From Streptomyces sp. NBC_00459 (lineage in GTDB: Bacteria; Actinomycetota; Actinomycetes; Streptomycetales; Streptomycetaceae): a DNA stretch of 64,000 nucleotides. Position 1 is the first letter of the stretch, and the number at the start of each line of letters is the position of its first letter. This document shows positions 18,779 through 29,050 of the stretch, piece after piece. The notes below the pieces were generated by a model. It did no database searches. It worked only from the letters and a program-made list of their open reading frames with translations, and was not told the origin of the DNA. The position numbers and the translations under genes are program-made. The stretch is taken from assembly GCF_036013955.1 (NCBI RefSeq), contig NZ_CP107903.1, positions 1,798,001 through 1,862,000 on the forward strand. Direction: 5' to 3'.

Positions 18779-19378
18779 ATGACCCTGTTGACGACCTGGC
18801 CCGAGTCCGGCCCGGAGACCGTCGTACGCCGTACCTCCGACCCGGCCGAGATCGCCGCCGCGCTGGCCCCGATCGGGGTGCGCTACGAGCAGTGGCCGAT
18901 CCGCGAGGACGTGCCCGCGGACGCCGACAGCGACACCGTGTTCGCCGCGTACGGCCCGGAGATCGACAGGCTGAACGCCGAGGAGGGCTTCACCACGGTC
19001 GACGTCCTCGGTCTGCACCCCAGCGACGACCCGGAGTTCCCGGCGAAGGCGAAGGCGGCCCGCGCGAAGTTCCTCCAGGAGCACACGCACGACGACGATG
19101 ACGAGGTCCGCTTCTTCGTCTCCGGCTCGGGCATCTTCTATCTGCACGTGGGCGGCGAGGTGCACGCCGTGTACTGCGAGAAGGGCGACCTGCTGGGCGT
19201 GCCGCGCGGCACCACGCACTGGTTCGACATGGGTACCAGTCCCGCCTTCACCGCGATCCGCTTCTTCCACGAGGAGGACGGCTGGATCGGCAACTTCACC
19301 GGCTCGACCATCGCCTCCCGCTTCCCGGACTACGACACGATCGACGCCGGGTTCCAGCAGGACAGGGCCACCGCGTGA
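18779..19378 (+). CDS. mtnD: Acireductone dioxygenase
   Basis: Cupin metalloenzyme that cleaves the acireductone of methionine salvage with O2. With Fe it gives 4-methylthio-2-oxobutyrate (methionine precursor) and formate. 199 residues. Metal motif: His102-Thr-His104 followed by four Asp and Glu109, with the fourth ligand in THWFDMG (His147). The usual spacing H-x-H-x3-E is lengthened by one Asp here. Cupin landmarks [20 protein letters not shown] and [17 protein letters not shown] are intact. The ATG at 18779 follows CTGGAG. First structural gene after leader peptide 2; its TGA overlaps the GTG of mtnC. Confidence 0.93.
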   Translation: MTLLTTWPESGPETVVRRTSDPAEIAAALAPIGVRYEQWPIREDVPADADSDTVFAAYGPEIDRLNAEEGFTTVDVLGLHPSDDPEFPAKAKAARAKFLQEHTHDDDDEVRFFVSGSGIFYLHVGGEVHAVYCEKGDLLGVPRGTTHWFDMGTSPAFTAIRFFHEEDGWIGNFTGSTIASRFPDYDTIDAGFQQDRATA

Positions 19379-20178
19379 CCCTGCGGGACGAGGGGACCGA
19401 CGAGGGAGCCGGCACGTACGCCGTGGACGGTGTGGACGCCGTGGTGCTCGACATCGAGGGCACCACGAGCGCCACGGGGTTCGTTGTCGACGTGCTGTAT
19501 CCGTACTCCCGCTCACGTTTCGGAGCACTGCTCTCGGAACGGAGCGGTGATCCGGAGGTGGCGCGGGCGGTGGCTCAGGTGCGCGAGCTGATCGGCGAGC
19601 CCGCCGCCGACGCCGCGCTCGTCGAGAAGACGCTCAACGCCTGGCTGGACGAGGACCTCAAGGCGACGCCCCTCAAGACCCTCCAGGGCATCATCTGGTC
19701 CGAGGGCTTCGCGCGCGGCGACCTCGTCTCGCACTTCTACGACGACGTCCTGCCGGCGTTGCGCGCCTGGCACACGGCGGGGCTTCGGCTCCACGTCTAC
19801 TCCTCCGGGTCGGTCGCCGCGCAGCGCGCGTGGTTCGCGTCCACCCCGGAGGGCGACCTGCTGCCGCTCGTCTCGGGCCTGTACGACACCGAGAACGCGG
19901 GACCCAAGCAGGAACCGGAGTCGTACCGCCGGATCGCTGCGGCCACCGGCACCACGGACCCGAGCCGTCTGCTCTTCCTCTCCGACCGGCCGGGCGAACT
20001 GGACGCGGCGCGCGCCGCCGGGTGGCGGACCGTCGGGATCCGGCGGCCCGGGGAGCCGTACTACGAGCAGGGCGTCGGGGACCACGCGCAGGCGGGGTCG
20101 TTCGACGCCATCAGCATCACCGGTTCCACCGGTTCAATCAGTTCCACAGGTTCCGTCAGTTCAGGGAGCACCACGTGA
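19375..20178 (+). CDS. mtnC: Enolase-phosphatase E1
   Basis: HAD-family bifunctional enzyme that enolises and dephosphorylates 2,3-diketo-5-methylthiopentyl-1-phosphate to the acireductone used by MtnD. 267 residues. HAD motif I is [15 protein letters not shown] (about 22-36; the DIEGTT form is diagnostic of E1). Motif II is [10 protein letters not shown] (near 140), the Lys is in GPKQEPESY, and motif IV is [13 protein letters not shown]. The last 22 residues are a Gly/Ser/Thr tail ([17 protein letters not shown]) coded by imperfect short repeats and outside the family core. GTG start overlapping the mtnD stop; overlaps mtnB likewise. Confidence 0.94.
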   Translation: MTLRDEGTDEGAGTYAVDGVDAVVLDIEGTTSATGFVVDVLYPYSRSRFGALLSERSGDPEVARAVAQVRELIGEPAADAALVEKTLNAWLDEDLKATPLKTLQGIIWSEGFARGDLVSHFYDDVLPALRAWHTAGLRLHVYSSGSVAAQRAWFASTPEGDLLPLVSGLYDTENAGPKQEPESYRRIAAATGTTDPSRLLFLSDRPGELDAARAAGWRTVGIRRPGEPYYEQGVGDHAQAGSFDAISITGSTGSISSTGSVSSGSTT

Positions 20179-20783
20179 CCGCCGACATCAGCACGCTCGA
20201 CCTGGAGGAGGCGGGGGCGGTACTCGCCGCCGAGTCCGCCCGCTTCGCCTCCTTCGGCTGGATGCGGGGCACCTCCGGCAACCTGTCCGTGGTGTTGTCC
20301 CGGGATCCGCTGCTCCTCGCGGTCACCGCGAGCGGCCACGACAAGGGCGAACTGACTCCCGCCGACGTGGTGTTGGTGGACGCGCTGGGCGCGGCGGTGG
20401 ACGGCGGCAAGCCGTCCGCCGAGGCCGAGCTGCACGCCCGCGTCGCCGCGCTGACCGGGGCCGGTGCGGTGGTGCACGTGCACACCGTGGCGTCGGTGGC
20501 GATGGGTCGGCGCGAGCCGGGCGGGATCGTGTTCAAGGACGTCGAGATGCTCAAGGGAGTCGGCCAGCCCGCCCACGACGTCGAGGTGACCCTGCCGGTC
20601 ATCACCAACAGCCAGGACATGAAGGTGCTGGGCGACCGCCTGGAGGCGGCACGCGAGCCCCGGATGCCGGCCGTGGTGGTCGCGGGGCACGGGCTGTACG
20701 TGTGGGGGGACGACCCCCGTCAGGCACGGCACCACACCGAAGTCGTTGAGTGGCTGCTGGAGTTGGAGCTTTCACAGCGCTGA
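20175..20783 (+). CDS. mtnB: Methylthioribulose-1-phosphate dehydratase
   Basis: Class-II aldolase-fold zinc enzyme that dehydrates 5-methylthioribulose-1-phosphate to the diketo compound taken by MtnC. 202 residues. FGWMRGTSGNLSV (about 27-39) is the family signature, ITASGHDKGEL-like text (LAVTASGHDKGEL) follows, and zinc ligands lie in VVHVHTVAS (near 100) and VVAGHGLYVWG (near 170). GTG at 20175 overlaps the mtnC stop by 4 nt. Last gene of mtnD-mtnC-mtnB, facing mtnA across a shared terminator. Confidence 0.93.
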   Translation: MTADISTLDLEEAGAVLAAESARFASFGWMRGTSGNLSVVLSRDPLLLAVTASGHDKGELTPADVVLVDALGAAVDGGKPSAEAELHARVAALTGAGAVVHVHTVASVAMGRREPGGIVFKDVEMLKGVGQPAHDVEVTLPVITNSQDMKVLGDRLEAAREPRMPAVVVAGHGLYVWGDDPRQARHHTEVVEWLLELELSQR

Positions 20784-20800
20784 CGTCCGGCGCGGTACAG

Positions 20801-20839
20801 GCAGAAGGGGGGCACCGGAAACCGGTGACCCCCTTCTGC
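20801..20839. terminator. Bidirectional terminator between mtnB and mtnA
   Basis: Long hairpin gcagaaggggg...caccgg / ccggtg...cccccttctgc with one internal mismatch and an AAA loop, lying in the 65-bp gap between the convergent genes. Confidence 0.8.
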
Positions 20840-20848
20840 TGTTGCCCC

Positions 20849-21889
20849 CTACTGCAGGCGCTCGCCCGGGAGTTCACCGGAGGACACCTCCAGCACCCCC
20901 CGTTCCGTGACCAGTCCCGTCACCAGTCGCCCCGGTGTCACGTCGAACGCCGGGTTGTGGCCGCGCGACTCGGCGGGCGCGGTCCGTATGCCCGACCACT
21001 CCAACACCTCGTCCTCGCTCCGGAGTTCGATGTGGATGTCGTCGCCGGTGGCCGTCGCCAGGTCGACCGTGGTCGTGGGCGCCGCCACCAGGAACGGGAT
21101 GCCGGCGTCCGCGCAGGCGAGCGCGACCCCGACCGTGCCGACCTTGTTGGCGGTGTCGCCGTTGGCCGCGATCCGGTCCGCGCCGACGATCGCCGCGTCG
21201 ACCTCGCCGCGCAAGATCGTGCCGGCCGCGGCCCCGTCCGCCTGGACGTAGTGCGGTATGCCCTCCTGGACCAACTCCCAGGCGGTCAGGCGCGATCCCT
21301 GGAGCAGCGGGCGCGTCTCGTCGGCGTACACGACCTCCAGCCGGCCGCGCGCGTGCAGTTCGCGGATGACGCCGAGTGCCGTACCCCATCCGGCTGTTGC
21401 CAGGGCGCCGGTGTTGCAGTGGGTCAGGATGCGCAGCGGGCGGTCGCCGACGGTGGAGGCAACGCGCTTGAGGAGCCAGTCGGCGCCGTGCGCGCCCATC
21501 GCCCGGTTGCCCTCGACGTCCTCGCGCTGAACGGCGGCGGCCTCTTCGAGAACCGCCTCCAGGCCCTCCTCGAAGCGGGTCATGACCCGGTCCACGCACA
21601 CCATGAGGTTGACCGCTGTCGGCCGGGCCTCGCGGATCCGCGCCACCGCCGCCCGCACCTGGTCCTCGGTCCAGCCCTCGCGTTCGCCCTGGAGCAGCGC
21701 GAGGGCGACCCCGTACGCGCCCGCCGCGCCGATCGCGGGCGCGCCGCGTACGACGAGCCGCTGGATCGCGTCCACCAGGGTGTCCACATCGCGGACATCC
21801 CTGGTCTCGTTGCGGTGCGGCAGCAGGGTCTGGTCGATGAGCGCGAGGCTGTTTCCGGTCCAGCCGACGGCGCGCAGTTCCTGGGGCAT
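20849..21889 (-). CDS. mtnA: S-methyl-5-thioribose-1-phosphate isomerase
   Basis: Converts methylthioribose-1-phosphate to methylthioribulose-1-phosphate, joining both salvage branches to MtnB. 346 residues, eIF2B-like family. Landmarks: VVRGAPAIGAAGAYG (about 48-62), ILTHCNTGALATAGWGTALG with the catalytic Cys (near 160), ADETRPLLQGSRLTAWEL (near 190), and DAAIVGADRIAANGDTANKVGT with the catalytic Asp (near 235). The ATG at 21889 follows AGGAG. It is alone on its strand; no leader ORF like those of its neighbours was found upstream of it. Confidence 0.95.
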   Translation of the reverse strand: MPQELRAVGWTGNSLALIDQTLLPHRNETRDVRDVDTLVDAIQRLVVRGAPAIGAAGAYGVALALLQGEREGWTEDQVRAAVARIREARPTAVNLMVCVDRVMTRFEEGLEAVLEEAAAVQREDVEGNRAMGAHGADWLLKRVASTVGDRPLRILTHCNTGALATAGWGTALGVIRELHARGRLEVVYADETRPLLQGSRLTAWELVQEGIPHYVQADGAAAGTILRGEVDAAIVGADRIAANGDTANKVGTVGVALACADAGIPFLVAAPTTTVDLATATGDDIHIELRSEDEVLEWSGIRTAPAESRGHNPAFDVTPGRLVTGLVTERGVLEVSSGELPGERLQ

Positions 21890-22033
21890 GACGGGGCGCT
21901 CCTGAAGTTCCGACGGTGCGCGACACCGTACATGACCTCGGCGAACCACAGTTCGAGACAACTGAGCCGGTGGCCGAATTCCGGTGTTAGAGTCCAGCAC
22001 CCGCACCTGTAGGGCCCATGTGAAGGAGGACGC

Positions 22034-22099
22034 GTGCTGCTCACCATGCGCCGCTTCCTCGACCACGGCCGGTGCGCGAGCGACGGCTGTCGACGCTGA
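22034..22099 (+). CDS. Cys-containing leader peptide 3 (upstream of the nucleoside importer operon)
   Basis: A 21-codon ORF starting with GTG at 22034 behind a perfect AAGGAGGA site and ending at TGA 22099. The C-terminal part reads MRRFLDHGRCASDGCRR, with the same RR...D..R...C-R layout as the other two leaders. A -10-like TAGAGT is at 21988-21993. The stop is 107 nt before the lipoprotein gene of the operon. It lies in the 317-bp gap between mtnA and that gene, which otherwise holds their promoters. Confidence 0.7.
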   Translation: MLLTMRRFLDHGRCASDGCRR

Positions 22100-22160
22100 C
22101 CCGTCCCCCTCGGCGTCCCCCGTGCCGTCCCGCTCTTCCCGTTCTTCCTCCCCGTGCTCA
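22100..22160 (+). promoter_or_regulatory. C-rich tract between leader peptide 3 and the BMP lipoprotein gene
   Basis: About 60 nt dominated by C and T (ccgtccccctcggcgtcccc and onward), immediately after the leader stop; third instance of the leader-plus-C-rich arrangement. Confidence 0.5.
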
Positions 22161-22206
22161 GCGCAGAGCGTGGGCTGTGCCGTACGTACCTCCGGAAGGT
22201 CCCCCG

Positions 22207-23236
22207 ATGCCTCGCAGATCCCGTCGTACGCTCCCGCTCGCCGCCATGACCGCGCTGCTCGTCGCCGGTGCCACCGCCTGCAACGCCGCCGCGAAGGACG
22301 ACGCCTCCTCGGACAGCAGCGCGGGCAGCACGTCGTTCACCCTCGTCACGCCGGACGCCGTCGGGCAGAACGAGTTCCTCAAGCTCGCCGTGACCGGCGT
22401 CAAGGCCGCCGCGAAGGCGCACAACGGGACCGAGAAGGTGTTCGAGTCCACCGACACCGCCTCCCAGCAGCAGAACGTGCAGGCCGCCGTCGACGCGAAG
22501 CCCGACGTCGTCGTGCTGGTCGGCTTCGAGTTCGCGGACCTGGTCGCTCAGCAGGCCGCGGCGCACCCGAAGCAGCAGTTCCTGATGATCGACGCGTGCA
22601 CGACGAGGGCGATCGACAACGTCAGCTGCGGGGTCTTCCGCGAGCACGAGGGCGTCTTCCTCGCCGGTGCGGAGGCCGGGCTGCTGAGCGAGAGCGGCAA
22701 GGTCGGGGCCGTGGACGTGCTGGACACGCCCGTGTTCCGCCGCTTCAGCGACCCGTTCGCGGCCGGTGCCCAGCATGTCGCCGCGAAGACGGAGACCGAC
22801 ACCCGCTTCGTCGGCGGCCAGTCCCCGTTCGACGACTCGGCGCGCGCCAAGGAGCAGGCGAACGACCTGCTCTCCAAGGGCTACGACCAGCTGATGGCGG
22901 CGGCCGCGGCCGGCAACTACGGCGTGTTCGAGGCGGCCAAGGCGAAGGGCGCGTTCGCGTACGGCGTCGACGTCAACCAGTGCCCCTCGGCGCCCGGCAC
23001 GGTGGTCGACAATGTGATCAAGCGCACGGACATCGCCGTGGAGAAGGGCGTCGAGCAGGTCCTCGCCGGTCAGACGGGCACGACCACCTCGTACGGCCTC
23101 AAGGAGGGCGGCATCAGCCTCACGGGTCTGGAGAAGGGCGTCGACTCGTCCCAGTGCGTGATCGCCGAGCACCCCGACGTCCTGAAGAAGATCGAGGCGC
23201 TGCGCGACCAGATCGTGTCCGGAGAGCTGACGGTCG

Positions 23237-23259
<23 letters not shown>
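22207..23259 (+). CDS. BMP-family nucleoside-binding lipoprotein
   Basis: Substrate receptor of a nucleoside ABC importer (Bmp/Med/PnrA family), 350 residues. Basic N-terminus MPRRSRRTLPLAAMTALL, lipobox near residues 19-25 (GATAC), then SFTLVTPDAVGQNEFLKLAVTGVKAAAKAH. Further family landmarks are ADVVVLVGFEF-like text near 100, GAVDVLDTPVFRRFSDPFAAGAQHVA near 185 and a VDVNQCPSAPGTVVDNVIKR segment near 255. The ATG at 22207 has GGAAGG upstream. It starts a six-gene operon whose two enzymes point to purine or methylthiopurine nucleosides as cargo. Confidence 0.9.
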
Positions 23260-24814
<1,555 letters not shown>

Positions 24815-24815
24815 C

Positions 24816-25880
24816 ATGAAGCAAGCAACCCGAATATCGCCGGTCGCCCACGTGACGAGAGCTCTCCGCTCCCCCGTCGCCTTCTCGGTGCTGGCCGGGG
24901 TCGTCATCGGTGCCCTGTTCCTCATCGGGACCGGCGCTGATCCGGTCGCCGCGTACGGAGCGGTGCTCAGCGGCTCGCTCGGTGCCGACGGCATCGGGTC
25001 GACGCTGACCACCCTGACGAGCGTGCTGGGCCTGGCCCTCGCGCTGGCCGTGCCGCTGCGCGCCGGGCTCATCAACCTGGGCGGGGACGGGCAGATGGTG
25101 CTCGGCGGGATGGCGGCGGCCGTGACGGGGCTGTACTCGCCGCTGCCCGCGCCGCTCACCGTCGTCCTCGCGCTGCTGGCGGGTATGGCGGCCGGTGCCG
25201 GGTACGCGGCCCTCGCCGCCCTGTGCGAGAACCGGTTCGGTGTACCGCTGCTGGTCAGCAGTCTGCTGCTCAGCTACCCGGCGGCGTCCTTCGCCTCCTA
25301 CCTGGCCCGCTACCCGCTCAAGGAACCGGGTTCCAGCCTCCCCCAGACCCGGCAACTGCCGGACGGGGTCGCGCTGCCCGCGTTCGGTTCGTCGACCGTG
25401 ACGGTGGGGCTGCTGCTGGTCGTCGTGGCCGCCGCCGCGTACTGGTTCACCGACCGGCGCACCGCCTTCGGCTACGAGATACGGATGACCGGTCTCAACT
25501 CCCGGTTCGCCGCGTACGCGGGCGTCGAGCGCAAGGGCCTCACGCTCCGGCTGATGGCGGTGTCGGGCGCGCTGGCCGGACTCGTGGGCGCCATAGGCGT
25601 GTTGAGCTTCCCGTACCGCTTCCTGGACGGCTCACTCACCGCGTCCGGCTACACCTGGACGGGTCTGACGGCGGCCCTGCTGGCCGCTGCCGCGCCGGTC
25701 GGCACGGTCCTCGCGTCCTTCTTCTTCGCCGTGCTGCAGGTGGGCGGCCTGTCGATGGAACGGACGACCGAGGTACCGCGCGAGCTGACGCAGGTGCTCC
25801 AGGCCATCGTGATCGTGTTCCTGGCAGCGCGACTGCGCTTCCCCCAGTGGTGGTTCAACCGTCGTAAGGAGGCGGTGTGA
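24816..25880 (+). CDS. Nucleoside ABC transporter permease (NupP-like)
   Basis: BPD_transp_2 family membrane subunit, 354 residues, with about ten hydrophobic spans. The segment ALAVPLRAGLINLGGDGQMVLGGMAAA (about 70-95) is typical of guanosine/nucleoside importer permeases, and the coupling loop is GYEIRMTGLNSRFAAYAGV near 220. ATG one base after the ATPase stop codon region; a single base overlap with the next permease. Pairs with the downstream permease to form the heterodimeric channel. Confidence 0.92.
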   Translation: MKQATRISPVAHVTRALRSPVAFSVLAGVVIGALFLIGTGADPVAAYGAVLSGSLGADGIGSTLTTLTSVLGLALALAVPLRAGLINLGGDGQMVLGGMAAAVTGLYSPLPAPLTVVLALLAGMAAGAGYAALAALCENRFGVPLLVSSLLLSYPAASFASYLARYPLKEPGSSLPQTRQLPDGVALPAFGSSTVTVGLLLVVVAAAAYWFTDRRTAFGYEIRMTGLNSRFAAYAGVERKGLTLRLMAVSGALAGLVGAIGVLSFPYRFLDGSLTASGYTWTGLTAALLAAAAPVGTVLASFFFAVLQVGGLSMERTTEVPRELTQVLQAIVIVFLAARLRFPQWWFNRRKEAV

Positions 25881-26785
25881 TGTTCTTCGACTCCGATCTC
25901 CTCATGTCGGCGCTGCGCGCGCTGACGCCCATCCTGCTGGCCGCGCTCGGCGGGGCGATCTGCGAACGGGCGGGCGTCTTCAACATCGGCCTCGAAGGCA
26001 TGATGCTGATGGGCTGCTTCACCGCGGTGGCCACCAGCTGGTTCACCGGCAGCCCCTGGCTCGGCGTACTGGCGGCGGCGCTCGCCTCCGCCGCCTACTC
26101 CCTGATCCTGGCCGTGGGCGCGGTGACCTTGCGCGCAGACGCGGTGGTGCTCGGAATCGCCCTGAATCTCCTGGCAGTTGGCCTGACCAGCTTCCTCCTC
26201 CGTACCGTCTTCGGCGTGCAGGGTACTTTCGACGACCCGTCACTGGCCGGGCTCTCGTTGGTCGGTGGCTTCTCACCGCTCGCGTATCTGGCGTGGGCGG
26301 CGGTCGGTGTGGCCGCGCTGATGCTGTCCCGGCATGTGTGGGGGCTCAGGCTGCGCGGGGTCGGCGAGGCACCGGACGCGGCGGCCACCCTCGGCGTGAG
26401 CCCGGTCAGGTACCAGTACGGGGCCGTGCTGGTGTCCGGCGTGCTGTGCGGGCTCGCGGGGGCCCAACTCGCCCTCGGCAACGTCACCTTGTTCTCCGAG
26501 AACATGACGGCGGGGCGCGGCTGGATCGCGGTCGTCGCGGTCATGCTCGGCCGTGCGCTGCCGCTCGGTGTGCTGCTGGCGGCGCTGCTGTTCGGCCTCG
26601 CGGAGGCCGCCGGTTTCCGCCTCCAGGGCCTCGGTCTGCCGCAGCAGGCGACCGACGCCGCGCCGTACGTCGTCACGCTCGGCGCCCTCTTCCTGACGAC
26701 GGCCCGCCGCCGTCGCCGTACCCCTTCCACGTCCTCCACATCTTCCCCGTCTTCCACGTCCCCTTCCGCTGGAGCCGTCACATGA
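25880..26785 (+). CDS. Nucleoside ABC transporter permease (NupQ-like)
   Basis: Second BPD_transp_2 permease, 301 residues. Family segment LAALGGAICERAGVFNIGLEGMMLMG (about 18-43) and the coupling loop GVGEAPDAAATLGVSPVRYQY near 165. Start chosen as ATG 25880 (AAGGAGG, 7-nt spacing, TGATG overlap with the previous stop) rather than the GTG three bases earlier. The last 20 residues are a Ser/Thr/Pro tail (STSSTSSPSSTSPS) coded by short repeats, outside the membrane core. Its stop overlaps the ATG of the phosphorylase gene. Confidence 0.92.
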   Translation: MFFDSDLLMSALRALTPILLAALGGAICERAGVFNIGLEGMMLMGCFTAVATSWFTGSPWLGVLAAALASAAYSLILAVGAVTLRADAVVLGIALNLLAVGLTSFLLRTVFGVQGTFDDPSLAGLSLVGGFSPLAYLAWAAVGVAALMLSRHVWGLRLRGVGEAPDAAATLGVSPVRYQYGAVLVSGVLCGLAGAQLALGNVTLFSENMTAGRGWIAVVAVMLGRALPLGVLLAALLFGLAEAAGFRLQGLGLPQQATDAAPYVVTLGALFLTTARRRRRTPSTSSTSSPSSTSPSAGAVT

Positions 26786-27567
26786 CGCAGGACCTGTTGC
26801 CCGTCACCCGAATACCCCGCACGGGGCTGCCGCCGCGCGCGCTGGTCGTCGGCGATCCGCTGCGCGCCGCTCTCGTCGGCGCCAAGCTGGAGGACGCGCA
26901 GGAGGTGTCGTACCACCGCGAGTACCGGGTGTTCAGCGGGAGTTGGAAGGGCGTGCCGGTGGTGGTCGCCTCCCACGGGGTGGGCGCCCCGGGCGCGATC
27001 CTGCTGTTCCAGGAGCTGGCGGACGCCGGTGTGCGGACCTTCCTGCGGTTCGGTACGGCCGGTGCGATGAAGCCGGGGATCGGCGACGGCGACCTCGTCA
27101 TCGCCGAGGCCGCCGTCCGGGACGACGGTGTCACCCAGCAGTTGCTGCCCCCGGAGTACCCGGCGGTGTCCTCCCCCGAAGCTGTACTCGCGCTCCAGCA
27201 GGCGGCGCGCGAGGCGGGCGCCCCGCACCACCGGGGCATCGTGTGGACGCGGGCCGCCTTCCAGCCCGGTCTCCTCCCCCTCTTCTCCTACGAGGGCGCC
27301 GGACTCGCCGCCATCGAGATGGAGTTGAGCGCACTGCTGGTGACGGCCTCGCTGCGGGGACTGGTCGCGGGCGGAGTGGTCGTCATCGACGGGGCGAACG
27401 CGGACGAACTCGTCGACGAGGCCAATCCCTTGTCGACAGGTCACTACGACCCGCACCGGGAGATCGTGGCGGCCGGCGTCGAACGCGGTGCGGTCGTGTC
27501 ACTGGAGGCCCTGCGCCTGCTGGCGGAGAACGAGGCCGGTACCGACGACGAGGAGTACGGCGTATGA
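26782..27567 (+). CDS. PNP/UDP-family nucleoside phosphorylase (candidate methylthioinosine phosphorylase)
   Basis: Phosphorolysis of a nucleoside to free base and (methylthio)ribose-1-phosphate. 261 residues, PNP_UDP_1 fold. Phosphate-binding GDPLRAAL (about 27-34) with RVFSGSWKGVPVVVASHGVGAPGAI, the central FLRFGTAGAMKPGIGDGDLVIAEAAVRDDG (near 90-120) and the ribose-binding EMELSAL (near 180). Closest in look to uridine/purine phosphorylases of the hexameric class. It is translationally coupled on both sides: permease stop/ATG overlap before, and its TGA overlaps the next ATG. Directly followed by an adenosine-type deaminase, so inosine-type nucleosides are the likely substrate. Confidence 0.82.
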   Translation: MTQDLLPVTRIPRTGLPPRALVVGDPLRAALVGAKLEDAQEVSYHREYRVFSGSWKGVPVVVASHGVGAPGAILLFQELADAGVRTFLRFGTAGAMKPGIGDGDLVIAEAAVRDDGVTQQLLPPEYPAVSSPEAVLALQQAAREAGAPHHRGIVWTRAAFQPGLLPLFSYEGAGLAAIEMELSALLVTASLRGLVAGGVVVIDGANADELVDEANPLSTGHYDPHREIVAAGVERGAVVSLEALRLLAENEAGTDDEEYGV

Positions 27568-28877
27568 GCGGGCCCCGGAGCGAGCGGATCGACCTGCTGG
27601 TGCACGGCGGTGACGTGCTCACCGTGGACGAGGCCGGAACCGTCGTACCGGACGGGGCGGTTGCCGTCCGCGACGGCGAGATCGTCGCCGTGGGCCCGAC
27701 CCAGGAGCTGACAACCCGGTTCACAGCCGACGAGTCCCTTGACGCCGCGAACTGCCTTGTTCTGCCCGGCCTGGTCAACACGCATACCCATCTCGCGATG
27801 ACGTTCCTGCGCGGCCGGGCCGACGACGTCACCCTTCAGGGCTTCCTGGAGCGTGTGCTGAAGTGGGAGGCCCAGCTGCTCTCGCCGGAGAACGTGGCGG
27901 CGGCGGTCCGGGTCGCGATCGCCGAGAGCGTACGGGCCGGGGTGACCTCCGCGCTCGACATGTACTGGTTCCACGAGGCTGCCGAACAGGCGGCGCGCGA
28001 GGCGGGCTGGCGCCTGCACACCGGCCCCACCTTCATGGACGTACCGGAACCGCCCGACGGCATCGTCTACGAGGAGCGGCTTGCGTGGGCCCGGCAGGAC
28101 CTGGCCGCCCGCGGGACTCCCCGACCCGGCCACCGCCCGATCCTCTTCGCGCACTCCACCTATACCCTCTCCCCCGACCAGCTGGTCGAAATCGCCGCGC
28201 TGGCAAGGGAGTTCGGCGCGCTGCTGCACATCCACGCCGCCGAGAACGCGACCGAGGTCGCCACCGTCGAGGTGCGGTACGGCAAGCGCCCGGTGGAGCT
28301 GCTCGACTCGCTCGGGCTGCTCGGCCCCGACCTGCTGCTGGCCCACGCCGTGGACCTGACCGGCCCGGAGATCGCGGCGCTGGCCCGCACCGGCACGTCC
28401 GTCGCCCACTGTCCGGTCTCGAACCTGAAGCTCGGCTGCGGGATCGCACCCGTGCCCAGGCTGCTCAGCGCGGGCGTGACGGTAGGTCTCGGCACCGACG
28501 GAGCCGTCAGCTCGAACACCCTGGACGTACTGGGGGCGGTCCGGCAGGCGGCCCTCGTGCACAAGGCGGCCGGCGACCCCACGGCCGTCGGCGCCGAACA
28601 GGCCGTACGCATGGCGACCGCCGAGGGCGCGAAGGCACTGGGCCTGGGCGACCGGCTGGGCTCCCTGGAGGTGGGCAAGCGCGCCGACCTGATCGTGCTC
28701 GACCTCGGTGCGCCGCATCTGCGGCCCCGGCACGACCCCTGGTCGACGCTCGCGTACGCGGCGCACTCCGCGGACGTCCGGGACACGGTCGTGGACGGCA
28801 GGGTCCTCATGCGGAACCGGACCCTGACCACCCTCGACGAGGCCGCCGCGCTCACCGGCCTGGAAGCACTGGCCTGA
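27564..28877 (+). CDS. Amidohydrolase, MTA/SAH deaminase-like
   Basis: Metal-dependent deaminase of the TrzN/MtaD/SsnA group, 437 residues. Metal ligands: HTHLAMTFLRG (His-x-His, near 72), a His in HIHAAE (near 233), HAV near 275 and the catalytic Asp in VGLGTDGAVSSNTLD (near 312). The layout matches 5'-methylthioadenosine/S-adenosylhomocysteine deaminases. Likely reaction: methylthioadenosine to methylthioinosine, whose phosphorolysis by the upstream enzyme would give methylthioribose-1-phosphate for MtnA. Guanine or 5'-deoxyadenosine deamination is the main alternative. ATG overlaps the phosphorylase stop by 4 nt. Last gene of the operon. Confidence 0.82.
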   Translation: MSGPRSERIDLLVHGGDVLTVDEAGTVVPDGAVAVRDGEIVAVGPTQELTTRFTADESLDAANCLVLPGLVNTHTHLAMTFLRGRADDVTLQGFLERVLKWEAQLLSPENVAAAVRVAIAESVRAGVTSALDMYWFHEAAEQAAREAGWRLHTGPTFMDVPEPPDGIVYEERLAWARQDLAARGTPRPGHRPILFAHSTYTLSPDQLVEIAALAREFGALLHIHAAENATEVATVEVRYGKRPVELLDSLGLLGPDLLLAHAVDLTGPEIAALARTGTSVAHCPVSNLKLGCGIAPVPRLLSAGVTVGLGTDGAVSSNTLDVLGAVRQAALVHKAAGDPTAVGAEQAVRMATAEGAKALGLGDRLGSLEVGKRADLIVLDLGAPHLRPRHDPWSTLAYAAHSADVRDTVVDGRVLMRNRTLTTLDEAAALTGLEALA

Positions 28878-28891
28878 CAGCAGGCGGGGAG

Positions 28892-28926
28892 GGCGGCCCG
28901 GCATCCGTACGGACTGCCGGGCCGCC
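28892..28926 (+). terminator. Terminator of the nucleoside import/salvage operon
   Basis: Perfect 12-bp stem ggcggcccggca / tgccgggccgcc with an 11-nt loop that is itself palindromic, 15 nt after the amidohydrolase stop. Confidence 0.8.
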
Positions 28927-29050
28927 ACCCGAACGTGCTGCCGAACCGGCAGTCCGCAGGTACCGTTCCAGCCACTCGTAGGTCACCCCCGTACGGGCTG
29001 ACATCGCATTTTGTGGTCCGTTCAGCCCATCGAACCCCCATAATGGCCTG

